A DNA stretch of 64,000 nucleotides, from the NCBI RefSeq assembly GCF_031846415.1, contig NZ_JAVRHT010000009.1, positions 37,224 to 101,223 on the forward strand. Reading direction: 5' to 3'. Under the pieces are notes generated by a model. The model saw nothing but the letters and a program-made list of their open reading frames with translations. It made no database searches and was not told where the DNA came from. The translations under genes were made by a program, and so were the position numbers. The DNA comes from Rubrivirga litoralis (lineage in GTDB: Bacteria > Bacteroidota > Rhodothermia > Rhodothermales > Rubricoccaceae). This document shows, piece after piece, positions 35,076-43,052 of the stretch. Numbering within the stretch: position 1 is the first letter of the stretch; each line of letters begins with the position of its first letter.

Positions 35076-36500
35076 TTAGGACGCGAGCGCGTCGCCGCCC
35101 CGCCCGACCCCGGCCTCGTCGCCCACGGCCACCGGCGGCACATGCGGGCGGCCGATCGAGTGGTACGTGAAGCCGGCATCGGCCATGTCCTGCGGGTCGA
35201 ACACGTTGCGGCCGTCGAAGACGAGCGGGGCGTCGCCGGTCATCGAGCGGCGGACGCGCGTGAGGTCGGGGCGCCGGAACTCGGGCCACTCCGTCGCGAC
35301 GACGAGCGCGTCGGCGCCATCGGCCGCCTCGTAGGCGCTCTCGGCGTACGCGAGGGCGCCGTCGCCGGAGAGCGGCTCGCGCTCGAACGTGGCCTTCGTG
35401 GTCTCGACGGCCTCGGGGTCGAACGCGACCACGTCGGCCCCGAGCGCCGTCAGCTCGCGGATGAGCACGTGGGCCGGCGCCTCGCGGACGTCGTCGGTGT
35501 GCGGCTTGAAGGCGAGCCCCCACATTCCGATCGTCTTCCCGTCGAGGCGGCCGTCGTCGGACAGCGCCTCCACAATTCGGGGGATGAGCGACTTCCGCTG
35601 CTCGTCGTTCACGCGGAGCACGGCGTCGAGGATCTCGAAGCTGTAGCCCTCCTCGCGGGCCGTCCGGTGCAGGGCCTGGACGTCCTTGGGGAAGCACGAG
35701 CCGCCGAACCCGATGCCGGCGTACAAGAACTTCGGCCCGATCCGGCTGTCGGTCCCGATCCCGCGCCGGACCTCGTCGACGTCGGCGCCGACCCGCTCGC
35801 AGAGGTTGGCGATCTCGTTCATGAACGTGATCTTGGCCGCGAGCAGCGAGTTGGCCGCGTACTTCGTCATCTCGGCCGACTCCTCGTCCATGAGGAGGAT
35901 CGGGTTGCCCTGGCGGACGAACGGCTCGTAGAGCCGGGTCATGACCTCGCCGGCCTTCTCCGACGACGTCCCGACGACGACGCGCTCGGGCTTCATGAAG
36001 TCGTCGACGGCCACGCCCTCGCGCAAGAACTCGGGGTTCGAGACCACGTCGAAGTGCTCACCGGCCGTCAGCCCGTGGGCCTCGACGGCGTCGGTCACGC
36101 GCCGCGACGTGCCAACGGGCACCGTGCTCTTGTCGACGAGCACCTTGTAGCCCCAGTCGGGGTTGGCGGCGAGCAGGCCGCCGATGTCGTCGGCCACGCC
36201 GAGCACGTACTGGAGGTCGGCCGAGCCGTCCTCGGCGGGCGGGGTGGGGAGCGCGAGGAACACGACCTCGGCCTCTTCGAGGGCCTCAGCGAGACTGGTC
36301 GTAAAGCGGAGCCGGTCCTCGCGGCGTCCGCGGTCGAAGTAGACCTCAAGGCCGGGCTCGTAGATCGTCAGCCGCCCGTCGCGGAGGCTGTCGACTTTGC
36401 CCGCGTCGATGTCGACGCAGGTGACCTGGTTGCCCATCTCGGCAAAGCAGGTGCCCGAGACGAGCCCGACGTATCCAGTTCCGACGACGGCGATGTTCAT
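35076..36500 (-). CDS. ugd: UDP-glucose 6-dehydrogenase
   Basis: This enzyme oxidises UDP-glucose to UDP-glucuronate with NAD+, feeding the decarboxylase (30514) and the 4-epimerase-like enzyme (22291). The 474 residues show G-T-G-Y-V-G-L-V-S-G near residue 7, D-K-S-T-V-P-V-G-T, E-F-L-R-E-G-V-A, A-E-M-T-K-Y-A-A-N, and the catalytic Cys in G-F-G-G-S-C-F-P-K-D near residue 265. It is the first gene of the leftward-running run ugd, glycosyltransferase, epimerase, glycosyltransferase, decarboxylase. Confidence 0.96.
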   Translation of the reverse strand: MNIAVVGTGYVGLVSGTCFAEMGNQVTCVDIDAGKVDSLRDGRLTIYEPGLEVYFDRGRREDRLRFTTSLAEALEEAEVVFLALPTPPAEDGSADLQYVLGVADDIGGLLAANPDWGYKVLVDKSTVPVGTSRRVTDAVEAHGLTAGEHFDVVSNPEFLREGVAVDDFMKPERVVVGTSSEKAGEVMTRLYEPFVRQGNPILLMDEESAEMTKYAANSLLAAKITFMNEIANLCERVGADVDEVRRGIGTDSRIGPKFLYAGIGFGGSCFPKDVQALHRTAREEGYSFEILDAVLRVNDEQRKSLIPRIVEALSDDGRLDGKTIGMWGLAFKPHTDDVREAPAHVLIRELTALGADVVAFDPEAVETTKATFEREPLSGDGALAYAESAYEAADGADALVVATEWPEFRRPDLTRVRRSMTGDAPLVFDGRNVFDPQDMADAGFTYHSIGRPHVPPVAVGDEAGVGRGGDALAS

Positions 36501-36694
36501 AATCCTAAGAGAGAGGCGGAGGCGGTGACGTGAGCCTCCAGGAGAGCAAGTAGGGGGCCAGTCCTCATTCTACATGCGAGGCCATCGGCGCCGGGGTAGT
36601 TTTCTGTGACGATTCGCCGCCCTGTCCCGCTTCGGGATTTGCCCGGTGCCCGGCTGAGACATCGAGCTCGCAGGCCAGACCTCCGCCCCGCCCG

Positions 36695-37048
36695 CTACCC
36701 CTCCTCCCCGCTCGCGTCCGAGGGCGGGGCGGCGTGCCGGCCCCACCGCTCGGCCTCGCGGCGGTCGGCCGGCACGCCGCACTGGCCTGTCTGGTAGCAC
36801 TCGGCCACGATGCCGGCGGCCTCGGAGTCGCCCGCCTCGGCCAGGTCGCGGAGGGACGTAAGAGCCGCCTCGTGCTCGCCCCGCTCCAGCGCCTCGACGG
36901 CCTTGACCCGCTGGACCTCGACGTAGCCGCCGACGAGGCCGTCGAGGTAGCGGCCCGCGCCCTCGGTGCCGCGCTCGACCGTCTCGGGGTCGGCGAGGAG
37001 CATGGACATGGCCCCGACGAGGGCGGCGGTGACGAGGGCAAAGCGCAT
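36695..37048 (-). CDS. Small exported Sel1-repeat-like protein
   Basis: The 117-residue protein begins with a signal-like stretch M-R-F-A-L-V-T-A-A-L-V-G-A-M-S-M-L. The C-terminal half has one Sel1/TPR-like repeat: A-G-D-S-E-A-A-G-I-V-A-E-C-Y-Q-T-G-Q and R-E-A-E-R-W-G-R. Two cysteines could form a disulfide. No enzymatic motif is seen; such proteins usually mediate protein contacts. It is divergent from the histidine kinase gene. Confidence 0.6.
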   Translation of the reverse strand: MRFALVTAALVGAMSMLLADPETVERGTEGAGRYLDGLVGGYVEVQRVKAVEALERGEHEAALTSLRDLAEAGDSEAAGIVAECYQTGQCGVPADRREAERWGRHAAPPSDASGEEG

Positions 37049-37162
37049 GGCAAAGGCGGGTGTTTATAGGGTGATCGAGCGCTCGCCTCGCTTTCTAAAC
37101 ACACCGCCGAGACGTCACAAGAGCGGAACGCGTCCGGGGCCTATCGGCCGCAGGTACGGCCG

Positions 37163-38560
37163 GTGGCGGCCCGCTTGTTGCGGGACAGTGGCCGGCTCGC
37201 CACACGGGACCGGCTTCCCCGCCCCCCGCCCCTCCGACGCTTGCCTTCCCTCCCCCGCCCCGCCCCACTCCACGCCGCTCACCGTGCACTGGGACAGACA
37301 GCCCGCTTTCTAATCACGACGCCGGAGGCCGGCGTCGAGGCCGCCCTGGACGTGCTCGGACGCGCCCTCGGCGCCCGTGCGGTCTCCTTTACCCCCGCCC
37401 CGGGGGGCGGGGTGGACGCGCTCCGGCCGCCGGCAACGTGGACCGCCCCGCCCGACACGGCGACAGGCACCGCCACGACGCCATTCGACGTGTCCGTCCT
37501 CACGGACGGCCTGCTAGCCGGGCGGCTCCGCGTCGAGGTCGACGCCGGCGACGTGCCCGCCGAAGCGTACCGCGACGCGCTCGCGCCCCTGGCCGACGTG
37601 CTCGGGGCGCACCTGGAGCGGCGGGGCGGCGAGGCGGCAGATGGAGCAGGGTGGCGGGTGCTCGACGTCCACCCCGCCCCGACGGTCGTCCTCGTCGGCG
37701 GGCACGTCACGTACGCCAACCGCGCCGCCGCGCTCCTCTTCGGCGTCGCCGGCGGCGACGCCCTCCGGGGCCGCGCGCTCAGCGACCTCCAGGCCGCCGG
37801 CGAGGGGAACGCCGCGGCGCTCGACCCCGCGGCGGGGTCCGAGGGCGGGGCCGTCGTCGTGTTCCACGACGACATCGAGTGGACGGGGGCGGGGCGGGCC
37901 GTGGCCGGCGCGCTCGAAGAGCAGCGGGAGCGGATCGGCCGCGACCTCCACGACAGCATCGGCCCGCTCTTGACCGCCGTGCGGATGCTGAGCGAGGGGA
38001 TTGCCGCCCCGCCCCGCCCCGACCCGAGCGAGGACGCCGAGACGGCCGGGCGCATCGCGGTCTACGCGGCTGAGGCGCTGGACCGCGTGCGCGACGTGGG
38101 CCTCGGGCTCGCCCCGCCCCCGTTCGACGCGGGCGGGGTGGCCGGCGCGCTCGCCGACCTCGCCGCGCACGTCGACGCGCTGGGGCCGGCCCGGTGCGTG
38201 TTCCGCCGCGACGGCGACGCCGACGTGGACGATCCGGCCGTCGCGCTCCAGGTTTACCGGGTGGTCCAGGAGGCGACGACGAACGCGCTCCGCCACGCCC
38301 ACGCCGAGACCGTCCGCATCCGCCTGGGCCGCGACGGCGGAGACCTCGTGGTCGAGGTCGTGGACGACGGCGTCGGGTTCGACGCCGACGCCCCGCGGTC
38401 GCGGTCGCTGGGCCTGGAGAACATGGCGTGGCGCGCGCGCAGCGTCGGCGCGTCGCTGACCGTCGAGGGACGCCCCGGGGCCGGGACGGAGGTCCGCCTG
38501 GTGCTCCCGCTCGCCGCGGGCGGGGCGGCCGGCGGGGCGCGTGACGGCGGCGGCGGGTGA
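37163..38560 (+). CDS. Sensor histidine kinase, NarL/DesK type, soluble
   Basis: The 465-residue protein has no transmembrane segment. After an Arg/Pro-rich N-terminus there is a GAF-like region (residues about 50-155), a PAS-like region with V-T-Y-A-N-R-A-A-A-L-L-F-G, then the HisKA_3 block E-R-I-G-R-D-L-H-D-S-I-G with the phosphorylatable His near residue 262, and a HATPase domain with N-A-L-R-H-A-H-A and D-D-G-V-G-F-D. The start is uncertain, since residues 1-40 look like translated spacer. It lies 69 bases upstream of its response regulator. Confidence 0.85.
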   Translation: MAARLLRDSGRLATRDRLPRPPPLRRLPSLPRPAPLHAAHRALGQTARFLITTPEAGVEAALDVLGRALGARAVSFTPAPGGGVDALRPPATWTAPPDTATGTATTPFDVSVLTDGLLAGRLRVEVDAGDVPAEAYRDALAPLADVLGAHLERRGGEAADGAGWRVLDVHPAPTVVLVGGHVTYANRAAALLFGVAGGDALRGRALSDLQAAGEGNAAALDPAAGSEGGAVVVFHDDIEWTGAGRAVAGALEEQRERIGRDLHDSIGPLLTAVRMLSEGIAAPPRPDPSEDAETAGRIAVYAAEALDRVRDVGLGLAPPPFDAGGVAGALADLAAHVDALGPARCVFRRDGDADVDDPAVALQVYRVVQEATTNALRHAHAETVRIRLGRDGGDLVVEVVDDGVGFDADAPRSRSLGLENMAWRARSVGASLTVEGRPGAGTEVRLVLPLAAGGAAGGARDGGGG

Positions 38561-38629
38561 GCGGAATTGCACTGCATCTGGCACAGTCATTGGTAGTCTT
38601 TCCTCCTCTCCCCGATCGTCCTCCCGCCC

Positions 38630-39352
38630 ATGCCCCTCGAGACCCCCCGCACCCTGTCCGTCATCGTGGTCGACGACCACCCGGCCGTCCGGGACGCCGT
38701 CGGCCACGCCGTCGGCGGCCAGTCCGACATGGCGCTCGTGGGCGGGGCGGGATCGGCCGCCGAGGCGTTCGAGCTGGCCCGGAGCGCGCGGCCCGACGTG
38801 GCCGTCGTCGACATCTCGCTCGGCGACGCCCACGGCCTCGACCTCGTGCAGACGCTCCGGGCCGAGCGGCCAGGGTTGGCCGTCGTCGTGTTCTCGATGT
38901 ACGACGAGGCCGTCTACGCCGAGCGCGCGCTCCGGGCCGGGGCCATGGCCTACGTCCGCAAGACGGAGCCGACTTCGGCCGTCCTCGACGCGGTCCGTTC
39001 GGCGGCCGCCGGCGACATCTACCTCGCCCGCCGGGCGGCCTCGCGCATCCTCGCCCGCGTGGCGCTCGGGGGCTCGTCGTCGTCGTCTGCCGTCGGCGGC
39101 GACGGCGCCGCGTCGTCGGCCCAGCTCGACGAGCTCACCGACCGCGAGATGGCCGTGTTCCAGCTGCTCGGGCAGGGCCGCGGCCCCGACGACATCGCCG
39201 ACCACCTCAACCTGTCGCGGAAGACGGTCGAGACGTATCGGCGGCGGGCCAAGGAGAAGCTCGGGTTCGAGTCGGTCACCGAGCTGCTCCAGTTCGCCAT
39301 CCGCTGGACCTACGCCCAGGCGGGCGGGGCGGGCCGCTACTCGCCCGAGTAG
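38630..39352 (+). CDS. Response regulator, LuxR/NarL type
   Basis: The 240-residue protein has a receiver domain (V-V-D-D-H-P-A-V-R near residue 13, the phospho-acceptor Asp in V-A-V-V-D-I-S-L-G-D near 58, the conserved Lys in V-R-K-T-E), a Ser-rich linker, and a C-terminal HTH with L-T-D-R-E-M-A-V-F-Q-L-L-G-Q-G and L-S-R-K-T-V-E-T-Y. It pairs with the kinase just upstream. The last 16 bases overlap the opposing EEP gene tail. Confidence 0.92.
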   Translation: MPLETPRTLSVIVVDDHPAVRDAVGHAVGGQSDMALVGGAGSAAEAFELARSARPDVAVVDISLGDAHGLDLVQTLRAERPGLAVVVFSMYDEAVYAERALRAGAMAYVRKTEPTSAVLDAVRSAAAGDIYLARRAASRILARVALGGSSSSSAVGGDGAASSAQLDELTDREMAVFQLLGQGRGPDDIADHLNLSRKTVETYRRRAKEKLGFESVTELLQFAIRWTYAQAGGAGRYSPE

Positions 39353-40578
39353 ACCAGCTCGGCCGACACCGCGCGGTGGTCCGAAAGGCCGGGCGGCCCG
39401 ACGGAGGCGGCGCGCACGCTCCACCCCGCCCCCACGAGGACGCCGTCGATCGGGGCGACGGGGACGGAGTCGGGGCGCGTCGCCGCCCACGGCCGGCGCC
39501 CGAGCACCTCGCGCGTGTGCCGCGCGAGCCGGGCGCGGCTCCACTGGTCCGCGGTCGCGTTGAAGTCGCCGGCCACGACCACGGGGAGCGGGTCGGCCTC
39601 GATCAGCGCCGCGAGGCGCTCGGCCTCCTCCCCCTGGACCGCGAAAAACTCCCGGAGCCGGCCCGGCGTCTCGGCCCACACGGCCGGGTTCACCATCCGC
39701 CGGAATGACCACTCGGCTGCCGGGTTGAACGGGCGGAGGTGGACGTTGTAGAGCGCGACGCGGCGGCCGCGCCACGAGACTTCGGCTCGGGCGTACACGC
39801 TGGGCTCGGTGTTGGGCGGCCCCAGCTCGCCGGCCTCGTGGGCGAGCACGGGGAGCCGGGTCAGGAACACCTGCCGGTTGGCCGGCCCCCGCTCCCGCGC
39901 GACGAGCGTGTCAACGCCGCCGCCCACCCGGTACGCCCCCGACGAGAGGATCGCCTCGATGGTCGGGTGGTAGATCCGCAGGCGCTGCCCGTCCACGACG
40001 ATCGACCGCGCGTCGGCCTCCTGGAGGAACACGACGTCGGGCTCCGTGCGCTGGACGTAGTCGGCCACGCGGTAAGCGGCCTCCGACGACGTCCGCCCGA
40101 CGTTGAGCGTCATCACGCGGAGGCCCTCCGCCCCGCCCGGCGCCGGGGGCGGGGCGGGGTGGCGCACCCACACGGCCGCGGCCGCGGCCGCAAGCGCGAC
40201 GGCCCCGACGCCCCAGACCGGCCGCCGCGACCGGACGGCGACCGCGCCGGCGGCCACGGCCGAGAGCCCGAGCGCCGGCCCGAGCGCAGGCAGCAGGAGC
40301 GCCGCCACCTGGGGCACCCACCCGCCCGCCGGGCGGACCCACCGGGCCGAGGCGCCCACGGCGGCGAGCGCGGCGAGCGCGGCCGCCCCGCCCACGCCCA
40401 GCCGCCCCGCCCACCGGCGGCGGAGCGCGCGGCGGCGCTGGGCCGTGATCCGCCGGTCCCGGCGGAGGTGCGCCCAGTCGGCCGGCCCCCAGCCCGAGCG
40501 GCCGGAGCGGGACCGGGACTCGGAGCGGGAGCGGGACCCAGAGCGGGACCGGCGGCGGCGCGGCTCGTGCTCGCTCAT
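39337..40578 (-). CDS. Membrane-anchored endonuclease/exonuclease/phosphatase family protein
   Basis: The 413-residue protein starts with an Arg/Ser-rich tract (about 25 residues of S-R-S-R-S-E-S type), then two or three hydrophobic segments (about 55-145), and ends in an EEP fold: M-T-L-N-V-G, F-L-Q-E-A-D-A, Y-N-V-H-L-R-P, V-V-V-A-G-D-F-N-A-T, I-D-G-V-L-V and L-S-D-H-R-A-V. These are the metal-binding residues of the DNase I/sphingomyelinase superfamily; the substrate may be a lipid, phosphoester or nucleic acid. It is coupled (ATGA) to the upstream propeller-like gene. Confidence 0.82.
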   Translation of the reverse strand: MSEHEPRRRRSRSGSRSRSESRSRSGRSGWGPADWAHLRRDRRITAQRRRALRRRWAGRLGVGGAAALAALAAVGASARWVRPAGGWVPQVAALLLPALGPALGLSAVAAGAVAVRSRRPVWGVGAVALAAAAAAVWVRHPAPPPAPGGAEGLRVMTLNVGRTSSEAAYRVADYVQRTEPDVVFLQEADARSIVVDGQRLRIYHPTIEAILSSGAYRVGGGVDTLVARERGPANRQVFLTRLPVLAHEAGELGPPNTEPSVYARAEVSWRGRRVALYNVHLRPFNPAAEWSFRRMVNPAVWAETPGRLREFFAVQGEEAERLAALIEADPLPVVVAGDFNATADQWSRARLARHTREVLGRRPWAATRPDSVPVAPIDGVLVGAGWSVRAASVGPPGLSDHRAVSAELVYSGE

Positions 40579-41711
40579 GGGGCGGGGCGGTAGCGCCAGA
40601 GCGTGTTCTCGGCCTCCGCCCCGCTCTCGGCGAGGTAGAACGCGCCGTCCGCGTGCTCGACGGCCACGAACGGGCGGTCGAACCGGGCCACCTCGCGCAC
40701 CGTCTCGCCGTCGCGCGTCTCGTACAGCGCCGACGTCCCCGCGCCGATGTCGGAGCCGAGCAGGTAGACCACCCCGCCCACGCGGACGAGGTCGCGCGCG
40801 CGTTCGGGGACCGCGAGCTCCTTCATGTGTCCGCGTTCGAGGGCGGTCCCGGCGTAGAACCGGCCGCTCGCGACGACGAGGTGGTCCCCCAGTTCGACGA
40901 CCGCGTCGATCTGGCTCCCCGAGCCGGGGAACACGTCGTCGCGCTCGGCCAAGACGACGGCGAAAGGCTGGTCTCGGTCACCCGTGTAGCGGATGAGGTA
41001 CGGCCGCGGCTTCTGCTCCGGGTACCCCGGCACGTCGCGGGGCTGGAACGAGGTCGCGTAGAGCGCGCCCTGGAACGGGAAGAAGGTGTACCGCCGGAGC
41101 GGGTTGACGTCCTCGGCCGGCGGCTCGTACCCGTACTGCACGAACGTCTCGCCGCCGTCGTAGCTGACGGAGACGTCGGGAAAGTGGGGCGCCCCGTTCT
41201 GGACCAACACGAGCGTGTCGCCCGTGGCCGGGTCGGCCCACTCGAACGTGTGCCGGCTGTGGTTTTCCGTCGGGTCCGCCACGCGCTCCGTCCACGTCCC
41301 GTCGCGCTCGCGGCGGATCATGAGGACGGCGGGACGCCCGATCGCGTCGTCGGCCGAGGCGTAGAGCCGCCCCGACGGCCCGACCTCCAGGCTGTAGATC
41401 CCCTCCTGGTGCAGCACGGCGTCGTCGACGCCCCACGCCTCGACCTCGACGTCGTAGTACACCGGCCGGTTCGGGACGCCCGAGTTGGTCGACCCGTGCG
41501 CTAGGTAGACCCGCCCGTCCACGACGGCCAGGTCGTGGACCGGGCCTTTCCCGTCCAACTCGCCGCGGGGGTAGACGTCCGGGAACGGATTCCCGAGCCC
41601 GGTCAGCGTGGGGGCGGGGCGGGGCGGGGCGGCGTCCAGAGCGGCGGGGGGACCGGCGAGCACGAACGCCCCGCCGGCGAGCAGGAGGGCGAAGAGGAGG
41701 AGCGGGCGCAT
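40575..41711 (-). CDS. Exported beta-propeller-like protein
   Basis: The 378-residue protein opens with a signal peptide (L-L-L-F-A-L-L-L-A-G-G-A-F-V-L-A-G) and then has strand repeats such as D-L-A-V-V-D-G-R-V-Y-L, S-L-E-V-G-P-S-G-R-L-Y and D-L-V-R-V-G-G-V-V-Y-L-L-G, a propeller-like pattern. No catalytic site is evident and the family was not recognised. Its stop overlaps the EEP gene start. The spacer to the lasso-like operon is 87 bases and holds no gene. Confidence 0.6.
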   Translation of the reverse strand: MRPLLLFALLLAGGAFVLAGPPAALDAAPPRPAPTLTGLGNPFPDVYPRGELDGKGPVHDLAVVDGRVYLAHGSTNSGVPNRPVYYDVEVEAWGVDDAVLHQEGIYSLEVGPSGRLYASADDAIGRPAVLMIRRERDGTWTERVADPTENHSRHTFEWADPATGDTLVLVQNGAPHFPDVSVSYDGGETFVQYGYEPPAEDVNPLRRYTFFPFQGALYATSFQPRDVPGYPEQKPRPYLIRYTGDRDQPFAVVLAERDDVFPGSGSQIDAVVELGDHLVVASGRFYAGTALERGHMKELAVPERARDLVRVGGVVYLLGSDIGAGTSALYETRDGETVREVARFDRPFVAVEHADGAFYLAESGAEAENTLWRYRPAP

Positions 41712-41798
41712 GGTCGGCGGGGGGAGCGGGAGGCCGTGAGCCCGGCGCCGCCAAGCTAACCCGGACGCCTGGCGGGGTGGACCCGGGGCGCCCCGGTC

Positions 41799-42890
41799 TC
41801 AGGCGGTGTCGCCCTCGACCGAGACCAGCGGCTCCACCACGCGGCGGAGCCCGACGTAGGCGAGGTACTGGAGCTGGCCGCGCACGCCGTCCGGGGCGAG
41901 GAGCGTAAACCGGATCCGGTCCCTCCCCTCCATCACGGGCTCCGCGTGGGCCAGCGGCAGCCGGCGCAGCACGCGGTCGGCGAGCTGCGCGGCACGGGCG
42001 TCGGCGCGGGCGGCGGCCATGACACGTGCGGGGTACTCCGCGCCGACGGCGTCCGTCGACACGAGCACGGCCATGTGGAGCGCGCGGAGGCAGCGCGTCT
42101 GGCGCGCCCGCTCTTCGAGGGCCGCCCAGTCGGGTACGAACCGGGCGGTCTCGGCCAGGTCGGTCGCAAGGCGCAGCCGGTTCCACTGATCCTTGAGCGC
42201 GTTGACGGCCAGAGCCAGGTACAGGTCGTCCCAGGCAAACGTCGGGACGGTCTCGCCCGCGAGGTGGAGCATCCGGGACCGGCGGTACAAGGCGTCGAAC
42301 GGGCCGTGGTAGGGGTACCCCACGGGGACCAGCCGCGTGTGCAGGTCGACGGTCGAGATGAGGGGGCCAGCCGTGCGGCCGAACGTGTACTCGCCGTTGA
42401 CCCGGAGGTACCCCGCCCGCTGGAACGGCGAGCGCGGCCGCGTCTGGAACCCGAGCTCGCCCAGCAGCCGCGCGGCAACGTCGAAGTCCGCGGGGTCGAT
42501 CAGCAGGTCGTTGTCGACGAACGGACGGCGGGCCGTCCCGCCGTACGCCTCGGCCAAGGCCGGCCCCTTGAACGTGAGGAACCGGACGCCCGCCCCGTCG
42601 AAGCTCCGGGCGATCCGGGCCATCTCGGCGTTCAGGAACAGCACGCTCATCGCCCGCCGCCTCACGTAGCTGTGAAGCTCGTCCTGCACGTTCTGGGGCG
42701 CCCACGGCTGGAGGTGGGCGTACAGCAGCGGGAGCACCCGGTGGTGGGCCGCCACGAGGAGCACGTCCCGCCACGAGTCCACACGCTCGCCGGCCGCCTG
42801 GAGGTCAGCGGCGCGGTCGGCGGAAAGGTCCGCGCGGCTGGCGAGGCGGACCACCTCGTAGGCGGAGGGGTCGAGAGTAGAGAGGGGCAT
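41799..42890 (-). CDS. Nucleotidyltransferase-family protein (NTP_transf_5-like)
   Basis: The 363-residue protein has the degenerate nucleotidyltransferase block L-T-F-K-G-P-A-L-A-E-A-Y, then R-P-F-V-D-N-D-L-L-I-D near residue 115, and a helical C-terminal half. This family is a known accessory of lasso-peptide and kinase-linked peptide clusters, and also occurs in polysaccharide loci; its reaction is not established. ATG at 42890 was chosen because the frame upstream reads through spacer. It is the last gene of the leftward operon-like run. Confidence 0.75.
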   Translation of the reverse strand: MPLSTLDPSAYEVVRLASRADLSADRAADLQAAGERVDSWRDVLLVAAHHRVLPLLYAHLQPWAPQNVQDELHSYVRRRAMSVLFLNAEMARIARSFDGAGVRFLTFKGPALAEAYGGTARRPFVDNDLLIDPADFDVAARLLGELGFQTRPRSPFQRAGYLRVNGEYTFGRTAGPLISTVDLHTRLVPVGYPYHGPFDALYRRSRMLHLAGETVPTFAWDDLYLALAVNALKDQWNRLRLATDLAETARFVPDWAALEERARQTRCLRALHMAVLVSTDAVGAEYPARVMAAARADARAAQLADRVLRRLPLAHAEPVMEGRDRIRFTLLAPDGVRGQLQYLAYVGLRRVVEPLVSVEGDTA

Positions 42891-43052
42891 AAGGAAAGCG
42901 AGTGGGAACGGCCCGACCGACGGCGTGAGCAGACTAACGGCCGGCCGAGGAGCGCGACGCGGAATTTCGCAGATCTCTCCCGAGGGGGCACACATGGAAT
43001 CCGCCGACCACCCCGCCCCCGGTTCGCGGGGCGGGCGGGGTGGCGGGCGGTC

